Positions 1 to 11,300 of a stretch of 64,000 nt of DNA are shown piece after piece. The position numbers were made by a program, and so were the translations under genes. The notes beneath the pieces are model-generated. The model was not told where the DNA came from, searched no databases, and saw only the letters and a list, made by a program, of their open reading frames with translations. The DNA comes from Bombus terrestris. Taxonomy: Eukaryota > Arthropoda > Insecta > Hymenoptera > Apidae. The stretch is taken from contig NC_063275.1 in the NCBI RefSeq assembly GCF_910591885.1, positions 11,954,501 to 12,018,500 of the forward strand, written 5' to 3'. Position 1 is the first letter of the stretch. Each line of letters opens with the position of its first letter.

Positions 1-975
1 CTTTTTTATCATTGGATGACGGAAGAACAAGACAAAGAACCCAAATGTCAATAATATCTTAATTATCTCTGATATAGCCATTTCTTCATTCAGGTGAACA
101 TATCTAATTGAAATTCCATCCTCTAAAAATTATTCAATGAATTTCAGTATTAAAAAATGGTTTATAGATTTATTAAATATGTATAATAATTATACCTGAT
201 CTAATGCCAATGCGTTTTTCTATTGCCCTAATTTTTTCTTCAACATCATCAGGAATATCATAAAAAGTAAGCTGTTTAAACAGGATTTTTCCTCTATAAG
301 TAGCACCTGTTCTTACTATAGCTCGTACCTGATTTGGATAAATCCTAATTTCTTGAACTTGTCCTTTTAAAAGTACTTCATTTATAAAATCATTCCAGTC
401 CATTCCTACGACCTGGCATAAAATAATAAATTTTATGAGTAAATTCTTTCAACCGGTAATTATTCATTTACAAACTTACTATTGCGTCGAAGATTCCAGA
501 CATAATTAAGTAATATACGGAACATATGATGAATATTATAGCAAATTTCAGTAGTAGCATATTTAATTCAGATTTTTTAGGGTTTTCTTTATTAGAATTG
601 TCAGATTCATTGGAACTGCGTTGATGATTACTAGAGCTTGTGCTGAAACTTCTTGCGTTACAGAACTTTGAAAAGTAAATTCTAAATGACTCATTTTTTG
701 AAAACAGCAATTTCGTCCCACTTAATCCAGTGTGTTTTATTTTATACGACTAAAACAAATTTTCTAATAATCATACCAGTGTAACATTAATTCATTGAAA
801 TAATTACCTGATGTGATAATGGAAAACATAACCTATTCCATCGGTTATTAAAACTAATATTTCTGGAGATAATGTTAAATACATTGTGTTTCTTTAAATT
901 ATATTTGAACAAATATCCAAGAAGTTTCCGTGAAACGATGTACTGTCGTTCGGAATATATTATCGAACTCTGCAT
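1..975 (-). CDS. SPG7: Paraplegin-type mitochondrial m-AAA protease subunit, N-terminal exons (partial)
   Basis: Four exons on the minus strand join in frame: 975-808, 749-480, 412-196, and from 68 (or 83) off the left edge. Donors are GTAATT, GTAAGT and GTATAA; introns are 58, 67 and about 112-127 nt. The start is the first in-frame ATG (975); an in-frame stop lies upstream. The protein opens with a basic, hydroxylated mitochondrial-targeting-like segment, then a Ser/Asn-rich linker, then a first membrane helix (about residues 119-142, MLLLKFAIIFIICSVYYLIM). Next comes a domain with WNDFINEVLLKGQVQEI, which resembles the intermembrane-space FtsH-extracellular domain of paraplegin. The fourth exon encodes a second membrane helix (LLTFGFFVLFF). 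Two helices around an intermembrane-space domain is the m-AAA topology. The AAA ATPase and zinc-protease domains would lie outside the window. By family knowledge it does quality control in the inner mitochondrial membrane. AFG3L2 is less likely. The fourth-exon acceptor is uncertain. Confidence 0.85.
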
Positions 976-1528
976 GTTTGTATCATGCAATATGAGATCA
1001 CATGCGTTAACCCATTTGTAAACCCAACATATAAATCACAACTGTAAATTCATTGTAAGTTAATTATATAGTAATTATTTTGGCGAAATTCCAATATTTA
1101 GATTAACAGATGGTATTCAATTTATAACTTGTTCATAGAGTTACGTATATACATGAGTTGTTGTACTTTAAAAGCTTCGTAATATTTTGCAATATTGCAA
1201 AAACCAGATGAGAAAATTGGATATTTTTATATTTTATTTACTGTTACATTTATTAATAGATTTTACTTAATTGACTTTAAGTGTAATGATTCACTGATAT
1301 AAAAATATACTAATCGCTAAATAATTAACATGTTAAAATTGTTATAAATAAATTATAAAAGATGTTACGACGCGTAAAAAACAATTTTGCAAATACATTA
1401 ATTAATATATAATCAAAATTGACTAAAAATAATTTACAAAATTAATGACATTGCTAAAATGAACAAAATCAAAATTATCCTGTCTATGACAACAATATAT
1501 TATCTATATTATCTATATAATCTATCTA

Positions 1529-1590
1529 TATTATCGACGGAAATCGAATTCCATATTATCGACGAAGACAGAAATTTATATTATCGATAA
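1529..1590 (+). repeat. Three-copy 25-bp tandem repeat
   Basis: The core TATTATCGACG(G/A) begins at 1529 and 1554, and a third copy, TATTATCGATAA, begins at 1579. The period is exactly 25 bp, with variable A-rich spacers. A stretch of TATCTATA-type simple repeat (about 1495-1530) runs into it. Confidence 0.75.
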
Positions 1591-2038
1591 ACTTACATAC
1601 ATATAATTGGTGTAAGTCGATAATATATCAATAATAGGTAATATTCATATAAAATATTTATAATTTAGAAATTGATTTACCGAACACTCGCTGTATGGTG
1701 AACTTTGTTTTATTTTTTACACAATCATTAAAAACGTACGTAATATCAGATCATACATTGAAAAATGATTTATTAAACTTATATGAGAAATTGATTGTTA
1801 AAAGGGTATCATCTTTTAGTTATTAATTAAAGTATATTTTTATATATTCCAAAATTTAAATGTAAGAGATAGGAGTATATCAACAGGTTTTCAATGTTGC
1901 ATGCATTAAAAATTGCGATGTTTTTGAAAGTGCCTAATGTTAAAGCTTCAAAAAAATAGTTTTTTATAAAATTTTATGTAACAAATGGATAAGCCTTAGA
2001 AAGATTCATTGTAATCACAGAGTATAAAAGAATCAAAG

Positions 2039-2110
2039 GTGAGAGGAGGAAAATAGAAGGGGGGGGGGCAGAATGAAAGAGAAAAGAGAAAGAGAGGAAA
2101 GGGAGAATGG
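2039..2110 (+). repeat. Polypurine tract with G10 run
   Basis: A nearly pure A/G stretch of about 70 bp contains a run of ten G (around 2057-2067). Its reverse complement is polypyrimidine. Such tracts can form triplex DNA and often vary in length between individuals. No gene reads through it. Confidence 0.65.
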
Positions 2111-4313
2111 TGGAAGCTGGCTGAATATTTTTACCCAAGCCTGTTAACTACACTCTGTTATTTTATCTCACGTACGCAGTTTTTCCACCACTACCATGCC
2201 GTTACGCAGGAATATAAGTTTTAAGGCGTGTTTTGATAGCGTCAGGGTGTGTCAGCTGGGGCTTCCTACCTAATGGATCACTTCTTCGTTTATTCGTTCA
2301 TACTTTTTGAAGTATATGACCCCATGATACCACGAACACTCTGATAATTTTAGTTGTATCGTAATTATTCGTAGATGTATAGATTTATTTGTAGAATTTA
2401 TTTAGTTATTTGTAGAATTGCACATAACGAAGGAAGAAACTTACCTAAAAAGTAAAAAATAAAATTAATTTTGATCTATTCTCGTTTATTTAATTATAAG
2501 ATTTAAAAATACATGGTTTACTTTAATTTATTAGATTGTTCCGAAAATTCATAGCGAAAATTAAGAGAGATTTAACTAGAATTAGAACTCTCACACATAC
2601 TTCTATCTTCAGTATCCAACTCACATTATTCGATATAAACTTGTAATCCAATATATTATTATCAAAAATCTATAGAATTACTGAAGAAATCTTATAGAAG
2701 TGCTGACTAATTAAAATTAAATCGATGCATGCTTTCTACGAAATGTTCATATTCCTGCAATTGAAGCTGGCAAAATTCTTGATGACAAAGTGTTGACAAT
2801 TACAGCTCTATCGCTTAAAAGGCGTGAAAAGGAAAGGATAAAAGTGGTTCATCGCGAACGTATATTTACGTAAAACAATATTTTCGTTGGCTTTAAGAAG
2901 GTGGCGACAGAGTATTTCTCTCTCCCTCTCTTTCTATTCCGACATACTTCAGTAAAGAGTACAAGAAAGATACGCGAAGACATCGTCAATCGTCGACTTT
3001 GCATTTTACCTTCTACATACGTACAAATATCAAATTACTAGTGTGTTAATTTTTCTCCTTATTTTATATCACAGGGCAATATGGTAGATCTATAGACTCC
3101 AAATATATATGTAATGAAAAAAAGACATAGTGAACTTCTAGAAACTGTATTAAATAATTACTTATCATTGCACGTAACATTACTTGCAATTATGAATTAT
3201 ATACAAGTACTTTAAAATACCTTCTCTCTGTGAAAATCATTATTAAAGACAATAAAATTTATACCAATAATACAATTAATGTTTTTTTTCACGAATAGAC
3301 AAACCGAGTCGAATGATATAACCTAAAAAAATTGTTTAAGAAGAAATAAACGTAAAGAAGAAAGACAAAGAAGGAATGATACTTACGCTGAAAAAGGAGG
3401 ATGGAACCAATTGATTTGTTAAATAACAAACCATGTTGTGTTAGGTTTGCTATGATAACCAAACAACGTCACGGATTGTGGCCAGTGTACAACTTGGTTC
3501 ATTCAGTTCCTCTTACTATGCGGTATCCAATTCATTCATAAATTTCGTATACAAAAATATCAAAGGATTCAAATACTCACTAGTAATGAGTCATTACATC
3601 GTATGTAAAAATGCTTCTTCTTTAGATATCATTTTCTTTTCGTTCATTTCCGGTTCTCCAGGAAAATAAATCTCAAGGAAATATTTTTTGTCCATGAAAC
3701 TATTATCGGTAATGGATCTTTCGTCGGGATTAGTGTTCCCGCGTAAATGTGGTTAATCAGAGCCTGAACGGGCTTCCAGAAATCCATTTCACGTAGCGTT
3801 CACGTAGCGACGCTACGTATAGGGAGAGCTGCAAGAACGGACGTTGTTATTACAGATGCCACTCGTTCAGAATCCCGGGGTATATTTCAAACAAAAAGAA
3901 GCCTCCTTCCAATCCGGAAGAGTGACGCCTAATTTTCAGGATCGTGAGTTCATAGTTTTCTGAAAAAAGAAAAAAGAATGACCAAATTACATTAACCAGG
4001 AATTTATTCTCTAGCCTTATTGTTATCATCAGTACTATCAAATTTCAAAATCCAATTGACACGCCGCAAGATGCCACCACCGACAACAATAACAACCTTA
4101 CCTATAAAATAGAAGAAAACCCGACAAAGAGATAATTGCGGGTAAAAAGCGAGAGATGTTTTTCTTCTAGCAAAATGGCAAGATCCCGAAGCATCCAGGA
4201 TAAAGACAGACGAACAAGTTCGACTTTGTTGAAAATAGGAGAATGAATAGAGGAAGAGGAAGAAAAGATAGGAAAAGAGGAGAGAAAAATGGAAGGGGGA
4301 AATGGAGAAAAAA

Positions 4314-4320
<7 letters not shown>

Positions 4321-4350
<30 letters not shown>
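4321..4350 (+). repeat. (GA)15 microsatellite
   Basis: Uninterrupted GA dinucleotide run at the end of a purine-rich tract of about 110 bp. Confidence 0.95.
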
Positions 4351-4352
<2 letters not shown>

Positions 4353-4486
4353 ACAATAAGAGAAAGGAAGACAGGGTGGGCAGAAGGAATTCGTACTGAA
4401 ATAACACTGGATGATTGTGGTATTGTCAACCCTGGTAGTAGTGCGTGCTTTCGCGTTTCACTCCCCTTCCCTACAACACTACGTCC

Positions 4487-4490
<4 letters not shown>

Positions 4491-4519
<29 letters not shown>
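4491..4519 (+). repeat. (TC)14 microsatellite
   Basis: Uninterrupted TC run, the reverse complement of the GA run about 140 bp upstream. The two arms could pair in single-stranded DNA or in a transcript. Confidence 0.95.
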
Positions 4520-4521
<2 letters not shown>

Positions 4522-4900
4522 AGCCCCTCGAATTGTGTCTTGCCACCCCTAAAACTCGTACTATCCTACCTCTAGCACGGTTTAGGCACTAGAACGTAGG
4601 TGCTACCGGATAGAATAGACGGCGCTGCTAGAAGGGATGGAACAACACCCCGTTCCCACCGATTCTCCCCTCTTTCAGCGTCGTGGCCGCCTTTTTCTCG
4701 CTCGGTCCCTCTCCTGTTCTTCGGCCTCCACTATTCCATTCCCTAAATGCAGCCAATAAAAACAACACCACGCTTTGCCACGAGAGCCACCGCAGGAGAA
4801 TCGAGAATATAGTGAATTATAAAAATAACACTGCGAAACCATCGAACAATCGGTTGGTTCAATAGTCGTTCGTTTCATTTCTGTGGCTCGCGAAAAACCT

Positions 4901-7900
4901 TCCCATTCATGTCTGGTGACAACTGTTCGCCGCCTCCCTCTGCTTCTTCTAGCTGCTTGTTTATCTTCTTATTGTGCGCCGATCGGTGAAAATTACTGAA
5001 AAGAGCGCCAAATAAAGAATAAGGAACGTTTCGACATTTTCGACGATTCATGGCGAGTCTGTCGAAGATTCGAGATTGATTTGTTTTTAAAGATAGTGAT
5101 ATTTTAATATTTATAGCAATCTCGCGAATCTTTGTTTAATCCTTTTGCATCTGGAAAGTGGGTCGCTCTTGCGACGCTTTGAACGAGATATTTTGTGTGT
5201 TTAATATTCGTATACAGTGGTTACAGAACATATCAGTAAATCATTGTGTCCATTACATTATTTAGATACTAATTAATTAAGTCTAAGTATGTTAAATTAA
5301 AGTTTAGTAGTAGTTTCATGTGATTACAAAGATCAGATATAATGGAAATAAAACGTATAGAATCCAATAAAAAACCGATTCATAGAAAAATAAGGGTACT
5401 ATATGCTAATACATTTTGTAACCATTGTATATAATTAATACTGAATACATATAAAATAAAATATTGTTTCATGTAAAAGTAATAACGAATGCCCATGTTC
5501 TATACATAGTAAATATCATTAGTGAAACATTAAAAATATCACAAGAGATATCTCCTGAACTAATTTTTGCCGAATTTTTTTGTAGATATCTTGCATTTTA
5601 ATGGAAAGACGCGCCAGATATCTCGTTCATAGATGAGAAAGGGTTGAAGAAAAATCTCGTCGACGTAACGGAAGCAAATTTTTCTCTAGCCAAGCCAAAA
5701 TAGAAGCAATCCCTTTTCGATTTCTTCTCTTCTGTCATTCCGGCTGATGTTTTCCTTCTTTCTACCGGCATTCCACAGATTTTCTCCCGGTTTTCGCGTC
5801 CTCCTCCTCCCGCTCGTGGTGCACGCGAGTACACGAACGCCTACTCGCCTCGGCGAAGTCAAAGAGAGATAAAATCTATAAATATGTGGGAGGCGCACGC
5901 GACCCATTCCAGTGTTTGTTCAACCAAGAATAACCTCCGTTTCTTCATCGTACGCAGAACCCCGAGAAGAGGCTGGTTTTGTGGCTTGACGCAAGCCTAA
6001 TCCAGGGTGATGCTTCGTTAACCACCTCCGTTGAACGACTACCAAAAGATTTTTTTCTTCGTCAATTTACAAGTTTTCCACGACGATATCGTATTGTTTT
6101 GTGAAATTACTCCGAATCAATATATACCTGACACTTTCTCCTATATCGAGAACGGAAGTTGGAATGGAACGTCATCGACGAGGAACTTCAGGATTATGAA
6201 GACTCTTCGAATGGAATAGAAACGATGATATTATAGATGAAGAGAAAGAAACAGGTTTTTCTGTGAAGAAATAAGGATTTTTTAAGGTTACGTTATTAGA
6301 TGTAACAAAATGAAAAGTTTAAAATAAAGCTTTTACTGTTATATTTATTCCTAACCTAATCTTCCTATCTTTTCATTATACTTCCATTTTAATGAAATGT
6401 CCTTTCTTAGATTCACACCGATGCATTTTTCACGATATTCTCGATTCCGTACTCAATCATCCGTCGGTGGAATTCAAACAATTTGTCGACGCAAATTCGG
6501 GACGCTCTTCGGGATCCTCGTTCCGCCGGGGGCAAAAGTTAGTTGGCTAGACGTGAACCGGCAGCAGACGGGAATTAGTTAGCGGTAAACACACCTCATC
6601 AATCTTCCTCGAACGTCGTCATTCTCTTCATCATCGCGACACGGTGTACCGACGATCTGAAATACCCGCGACACGTGTCTCCATTAAAGTAGCGCCCGTT
6701 AAGAACCTTGAGTATATAATTTTCTGGTTGAATCGTTTGTTCGTTGGAAACTTGGCTTTTTTCAAGCGAATTTATAGCCTGCCTGGAAAACGTAACACTT
6801 CATCGAAAACTGAAGGCACTGAAAATGGATCATTCGTAGGAAATTAGAAGAGCTTGAACGATTTAAGAACATTATACTACACGCATTCACTGTACTCTTA
6901 TATAGAAGAGAGTTGTCAAAATCGTAGTAAATATTTTATATTGTAATTTCTATTTGATAGGTATCAACTGCATAAGTTCATATTGAAAATTAAAGCTTGA
7001 TGTTCAAGGCACTTACGGATTAGGACAAGCAAATTATACAATTTTTTATTGCAGCAATAAATATTTTAAATAATTTTTTATTGCAATTTTTTATTTTTTA
7101 TTACAGCAACTCTGTTACTTAATTTCGAACTACTATGCAATTACTTCTGATAGATTTTTTTATTATCAACATAAATATTTAAGCTTGGTAAGTAACGTTA
7201 TTTGCAAGATTCAACTCATAAGTATCATACAACACACTATTTTAATTAATTGATATTTTCAGTTGACAAAAACAAGCAGGTTTCCTTTTTTCCAATAAAT
7301 CAAATAAATAATGTCAATATCAATAAATCAAAAATATTTAATACCACATACAAGTATACAATGTATATACTATACCGTACTATGATTCTACTATCTGAGT
7401 ATACTATAACTGAAAACAACCAAAATTAAAGTAAATATTCTATCAGCACTTTCAACATCACATTAAACAAAAGAAAGAAATATAATCTACTATAACACTG
7501 TACTACACTACAACAATGAAACAAGGAACTTGAATGCAACAAGGAATACTAAAGATTAATTACGAATGTACAATGATTCAATAATCTAAGGATCTAAGAA
7601 CTACACTAACGCGTGTAATCGCAAATCAGAAAGCTGCTTCCATTCCACGTGTCGCAATTAAAGCAAAATCTTTGGTGGCGGTGGCGAGAAGACTTGAAGT
7701 GTTGTTAAGAGAAGCCGGAGGGCCACGGCGAGAAAGGTCCGCCATTCTCGACACCTGGCAACAGCCAATGGTAGGATAAAGCGGACAGGAGAGAGCTTTT
7801 GGTCCTCGAACGCCACACCCTTCATTGTGACCACATATCGACCGTCTCTCACAGCTTGGGGCTGCGTTCCCCGTACTAATTGTAAGTACTTGCTGTACTT

Positions 7901-8095
7901 GTGCGCGCATGTGTGAGAGTGCAACGCTTCCCAACTGGGCGCAAACACGCGCGCGCGCCTGCACCTACTTCTGGATCGTGGATTCGTGGTGATACCGGAA
8001 CCGATGGACGATTTTACTCGCACAGTTCCCTAAAATTAAAATACAGAAATGAAATAGAAGAATACATAGAATCTTGATATTACAATTTACATATA
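4901..8095. other. Intergenic DNA, no gene recognised
   Basis: AT-rich DNA with GC islands at about 5630-6020, 6390-6700 and 7620-8030. The last includes an alternating CG run near 7950 and a direct block of poly-T/A-rich short repeats near 7040-7110. ORFs here are short, mostly lack an ATG and match nothing I recognise. The islands are candidate conserved noncoding elements, judged from composition only. Confidence 0.5.
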
Positions 8096-8325
8096 TTTTG
8101 AGTAGAGCTTCAATATTTGTCTACTTAGATTAAAAAACAATGTAGAGATTTTTCACTTGGTTAGAAATGAAATATAAAAATGTAGAAAACATTAATATTT
8201 AAATTTATATATATGTATATGTGTGTATATATATGTATTCTGAATAGAACTCTAAAATTGTATTTTTACATTGAAAAGCAACGTAGAAATTTTTCATTGA
8301 AATTAGATAAAAAATGGAACGCCAG
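8096..8325 (+). repeat. Diverged tandem duplication, period about 141 bp
   Basis: GAGTAGAGCTTCAATATTTGT (near 8099) recurs as GAATAGAACTCTAAAATTGT near 8242, and TGTAGAGATTTTTCA (8141) recurs as CGTAGAAATTTTTCA (8282). Both anchors give offsets of 141-142 bp, so the copies are adjacent. They are clearly diverged, which indicates an old duplication. A TATATGTG simple repeat sits between the anchors. Confidence 0.7.
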
Positions 8326-11300
8326 TTATATATTGCAATTTTGCTCCTCTATAATTACATATACAATATCTATAAAGTCGACGTATTTGTACAGAAGGAT
8401 ATTTTTGAAAATCTTGAAGAATGAATAATATTGAAAAAAATGTTATTCATAAAAATACAGATGAAATACACGTATGTTTTCTTATCTGTTGATAAAATCG
8501 ATTTGTTTTCAGATGGATATGTCAAGGAGATTTCAAGAAGATTTCTCTTTGTCATCTGTTTTTTAGAAGCGACACATAAATTTAATGATCATCCTGTAAG
8601 AGAAATAAAAAGAGGTATCACGAATCTTCTTTTAATTCCACAAAATAAAATAAATTATTACCAAAGTATATTATAAAGTACTTACTGTCTTTTAATTTTT
8701 GCAGAATAAAATGAGAAACGGTGAGATACATTCTCCTGAAAAGGGGAATACAATTATTTGTAGCGTGTTTTAATAGATAAATGATACAAATTCGAAATAA
8801 ACCAAACATGATGGATTAACCAGTGGTAAATATGAAATTCGTGTACCGCCATGAGGTAGTCGAGTGTGCCAGCCTGTGCGGTCAGGTTGAGGGCAATAAC
8901 CATCCACTTTAGCTTCAACAGGGCTCCTATATGGCGCGAGAATGCGGAGCTACCCTAGGTAACCCTCGAATAATATTTTGATATCCCCCGGCCAGGACTT
9001 TTCTTCTCGTCCGATCCGCCACATATCAGCGGCAGGAAATTATTTTTCACACTCTCGTATCCTTTGCCTCCTCCCCCACTTTGCCAAGCATTGATGCTGT
9101 CTTCCCTGAAGGAACAGAAGAAAACCTTGTATGCTCTCGCGTAAGCTGGTATTCGTTAAATATTACTATTATATTCAACATAGCGATAAATTTATTTTAA
9201 GCAGATATTAAATAATTTACATTTTTGTAGGAAAGACGCAAGTAATTGCAAAGGAAGCAATATTAGAAATATTATACGCTTTTTTATTTATGACGAGATA
9301 CTTTGAATCTTGTCTAGCAAAATTCTGAACGTTGCATTTCAACGAAAATACAAAACTTCGAAATCAAACTTTGGAATTGCAGTGAAATAGAATTGGAAGT
9401 AGTGTATATTATGCTATTTACTTATAGAAAAATTTGTAAAATTTTAGTGAATAAAGTAAATTGGATATTACATTCGAACAGGAACGTTGTAAGAAGCAAC
9501 ATTGTAAGTATTGCATTTCTCTGTAAACAAAAAATTATTGGAGCTATAAAACAAAGCTCTATGCATAACAAATAAGCGTTTAAAGTACTAAAAAATATGT
9601 CACGGGGTTTGCATAGGGACAACGACTGTAGAAACGCTACCAGAATGAAATACCTGAAGACTGAATACCATGTCTGAACCAGCTAGCTTGTACACACGAA
9701 ATGAAGCTTTTACTAAACTACATTGATGGGCACTTAATAGTTCAGTAATGGGTGACCATGTGGTCCTGTGAAAGTTAGCCTTACTAAAGGACTACTTATA
9801 CAAAGTGTAGGCAAAGAGACAGGTATCCTGGTGACGAAAATACACACAAAGTGTCACAAGAATGACTTGAAAATCTGAAAGCTTGCACAAGAAAGTCATT
9901 ATTAATTCACATTAAATAATACATCCACTTCTTTAACTTCGTAACATTTCAGTTAAATGGAAAGTTTCTTATTCATATTTTCATGTTTTAATAACTTTTT
10001 AATGTTATTCTTTCTTCTAATTTTATGTTTATCATCGTTTCCAAATATGTTGAATACGACATTGAACATAACATAACATTTACACACCGCTGCATTTATT
10101 TTATTTGCATACTACTTGTTTGCGGATTAATCGAATTTCAATTGTACCCACTTCCTTATTAATTAACAATATTTTTTTGAGCCAAACTGATAAACATATG
10201 TGCATACAAATATTGTATACTTTGTAATAATAATAATAATTACATACTAAACAACTGCACAATATATGTATACAAAAATCAGGCAAATCACACTGAGAAT
10301 TACGGAAGGGACAGAAATAGTAACAACAATAATCATAAAAAAGAAATAGTAACAGTAATAATAAATGAATAAAGACAGAAAAAGTAAGCAATAATACCAA
10401 AAACAAATATGGCAACTAGAAACTTCATAAAGGGCAGTACGAAGTTGAAGAGCTTCCTGCATAAACGAATAGAGAAACCAAGAAGATGTATAGCAATCTA
10501 TATAGTAAATTAAGATGTATACATATTTTAATAAATAATTAAATGAGATACAACTTTAAGGAATAAACTAAGATAGAAAGAAAGTATATCAATCGTGCAC
10601 ATACACAAAAAATTGTTAATAAGCCTCAATGCAATAAACGAATGCGATACAATACAATGTTAATAATAATAAAAATAGCACAAAAATAAACATGTAGGAT
10701 AAACATAACACTTATTAAATATTTTTCATGCTCACAGGAACTAAAAGCATTTTAATCATAAGTAACGATATTAATTAGAAAACATGTAGCATACTAACCG
10801 ATTACATTGAAACAGAGAATCATTTTGATTCCAGGACACTTGCACAGAAGCTGGCGTAACACAGGTATACTTGCAGATAAAATAGGATGCAGTGGACCAG
10901 ACAAGTCCGGCCTAAATGTTATTTCATGCGACAGAGATTGCTTCTTCAGGTAACACGCTACCGACCTAGACGTTGGACCTGCACGAGAGGAGTTCGTCAA
11001 ATATGTATGCGGATAAACACGAGCAACGTTGACAGAAATAATATCCGCGGGTGAAAGCGATTGCACCTGTCGGTCTGAGTAGAAAAAGAATTCTTTGGGT
11101 CGAACGATCGACCACTTTCGATGGTTCCTTTGCAACTTGACGCGTCAACTTTCGACACCCGTCACTTTGCAGTAGGTACATATTAGCAAGTAATTATGAA
11201 TATTCTTGCCTGGAATCAAGGTTTTATACTTTAGAATGGTAAAAGAGTTTCTTTTCCAAATTGTTTCCAAATAAAAAAATAATGGGAAATTTAAATTTCA

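Larger units (their letters stand above)
976..4029. other. AT-rich intergenic DNA upstream of the paraplegin gene
   Basis: No convincing coding sequence is seen. The paraplegin transcription start should lie just above 975, but no clear TATA box or initiator could be picked. A perfect 18-bp palindrome (TTTTGCAATATTGCAAAA, 1185-1202) lies about 210 bp above the start. It is followed by a 25-bp repeat (1529-1590), a purine tract (2039-2110) and a modest GC island around 3720-3860. Confidence 0.6.
4030..4900. promoter_or_regulatory. GC-rich island with paired GA and TC microsatellites
   Basis: A GC-richer block in AT-rich DNA holds (GA)15 at 4321-4350 and (TC)14 at 4491-4519, inverted relative to each other about 140 bp apart. 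A long purine tract runs from about 4233 into the GA repeat. GA repeats are typical of GAGA-factor binding sites and insect promoters or Polycomb-type elements. The regulatory role is inferred. ORFs crossing the block encode only repetitive Leu-Ser or Arg-Glu and are not genes. Confidence 0.35.

Noticed and set aside
4004..4429. 141-codon minus-strand ORF with Leu-Ser repeats
   Set aside because: It is the translation of the GA/TC microsatellite and purine tract.
8852..8870. let-7-like word TGAGGTAGTCGAGTGTG
   Set aside because: Only the seed agrees; the rest differs from let-7 and I found no hairpin around it.
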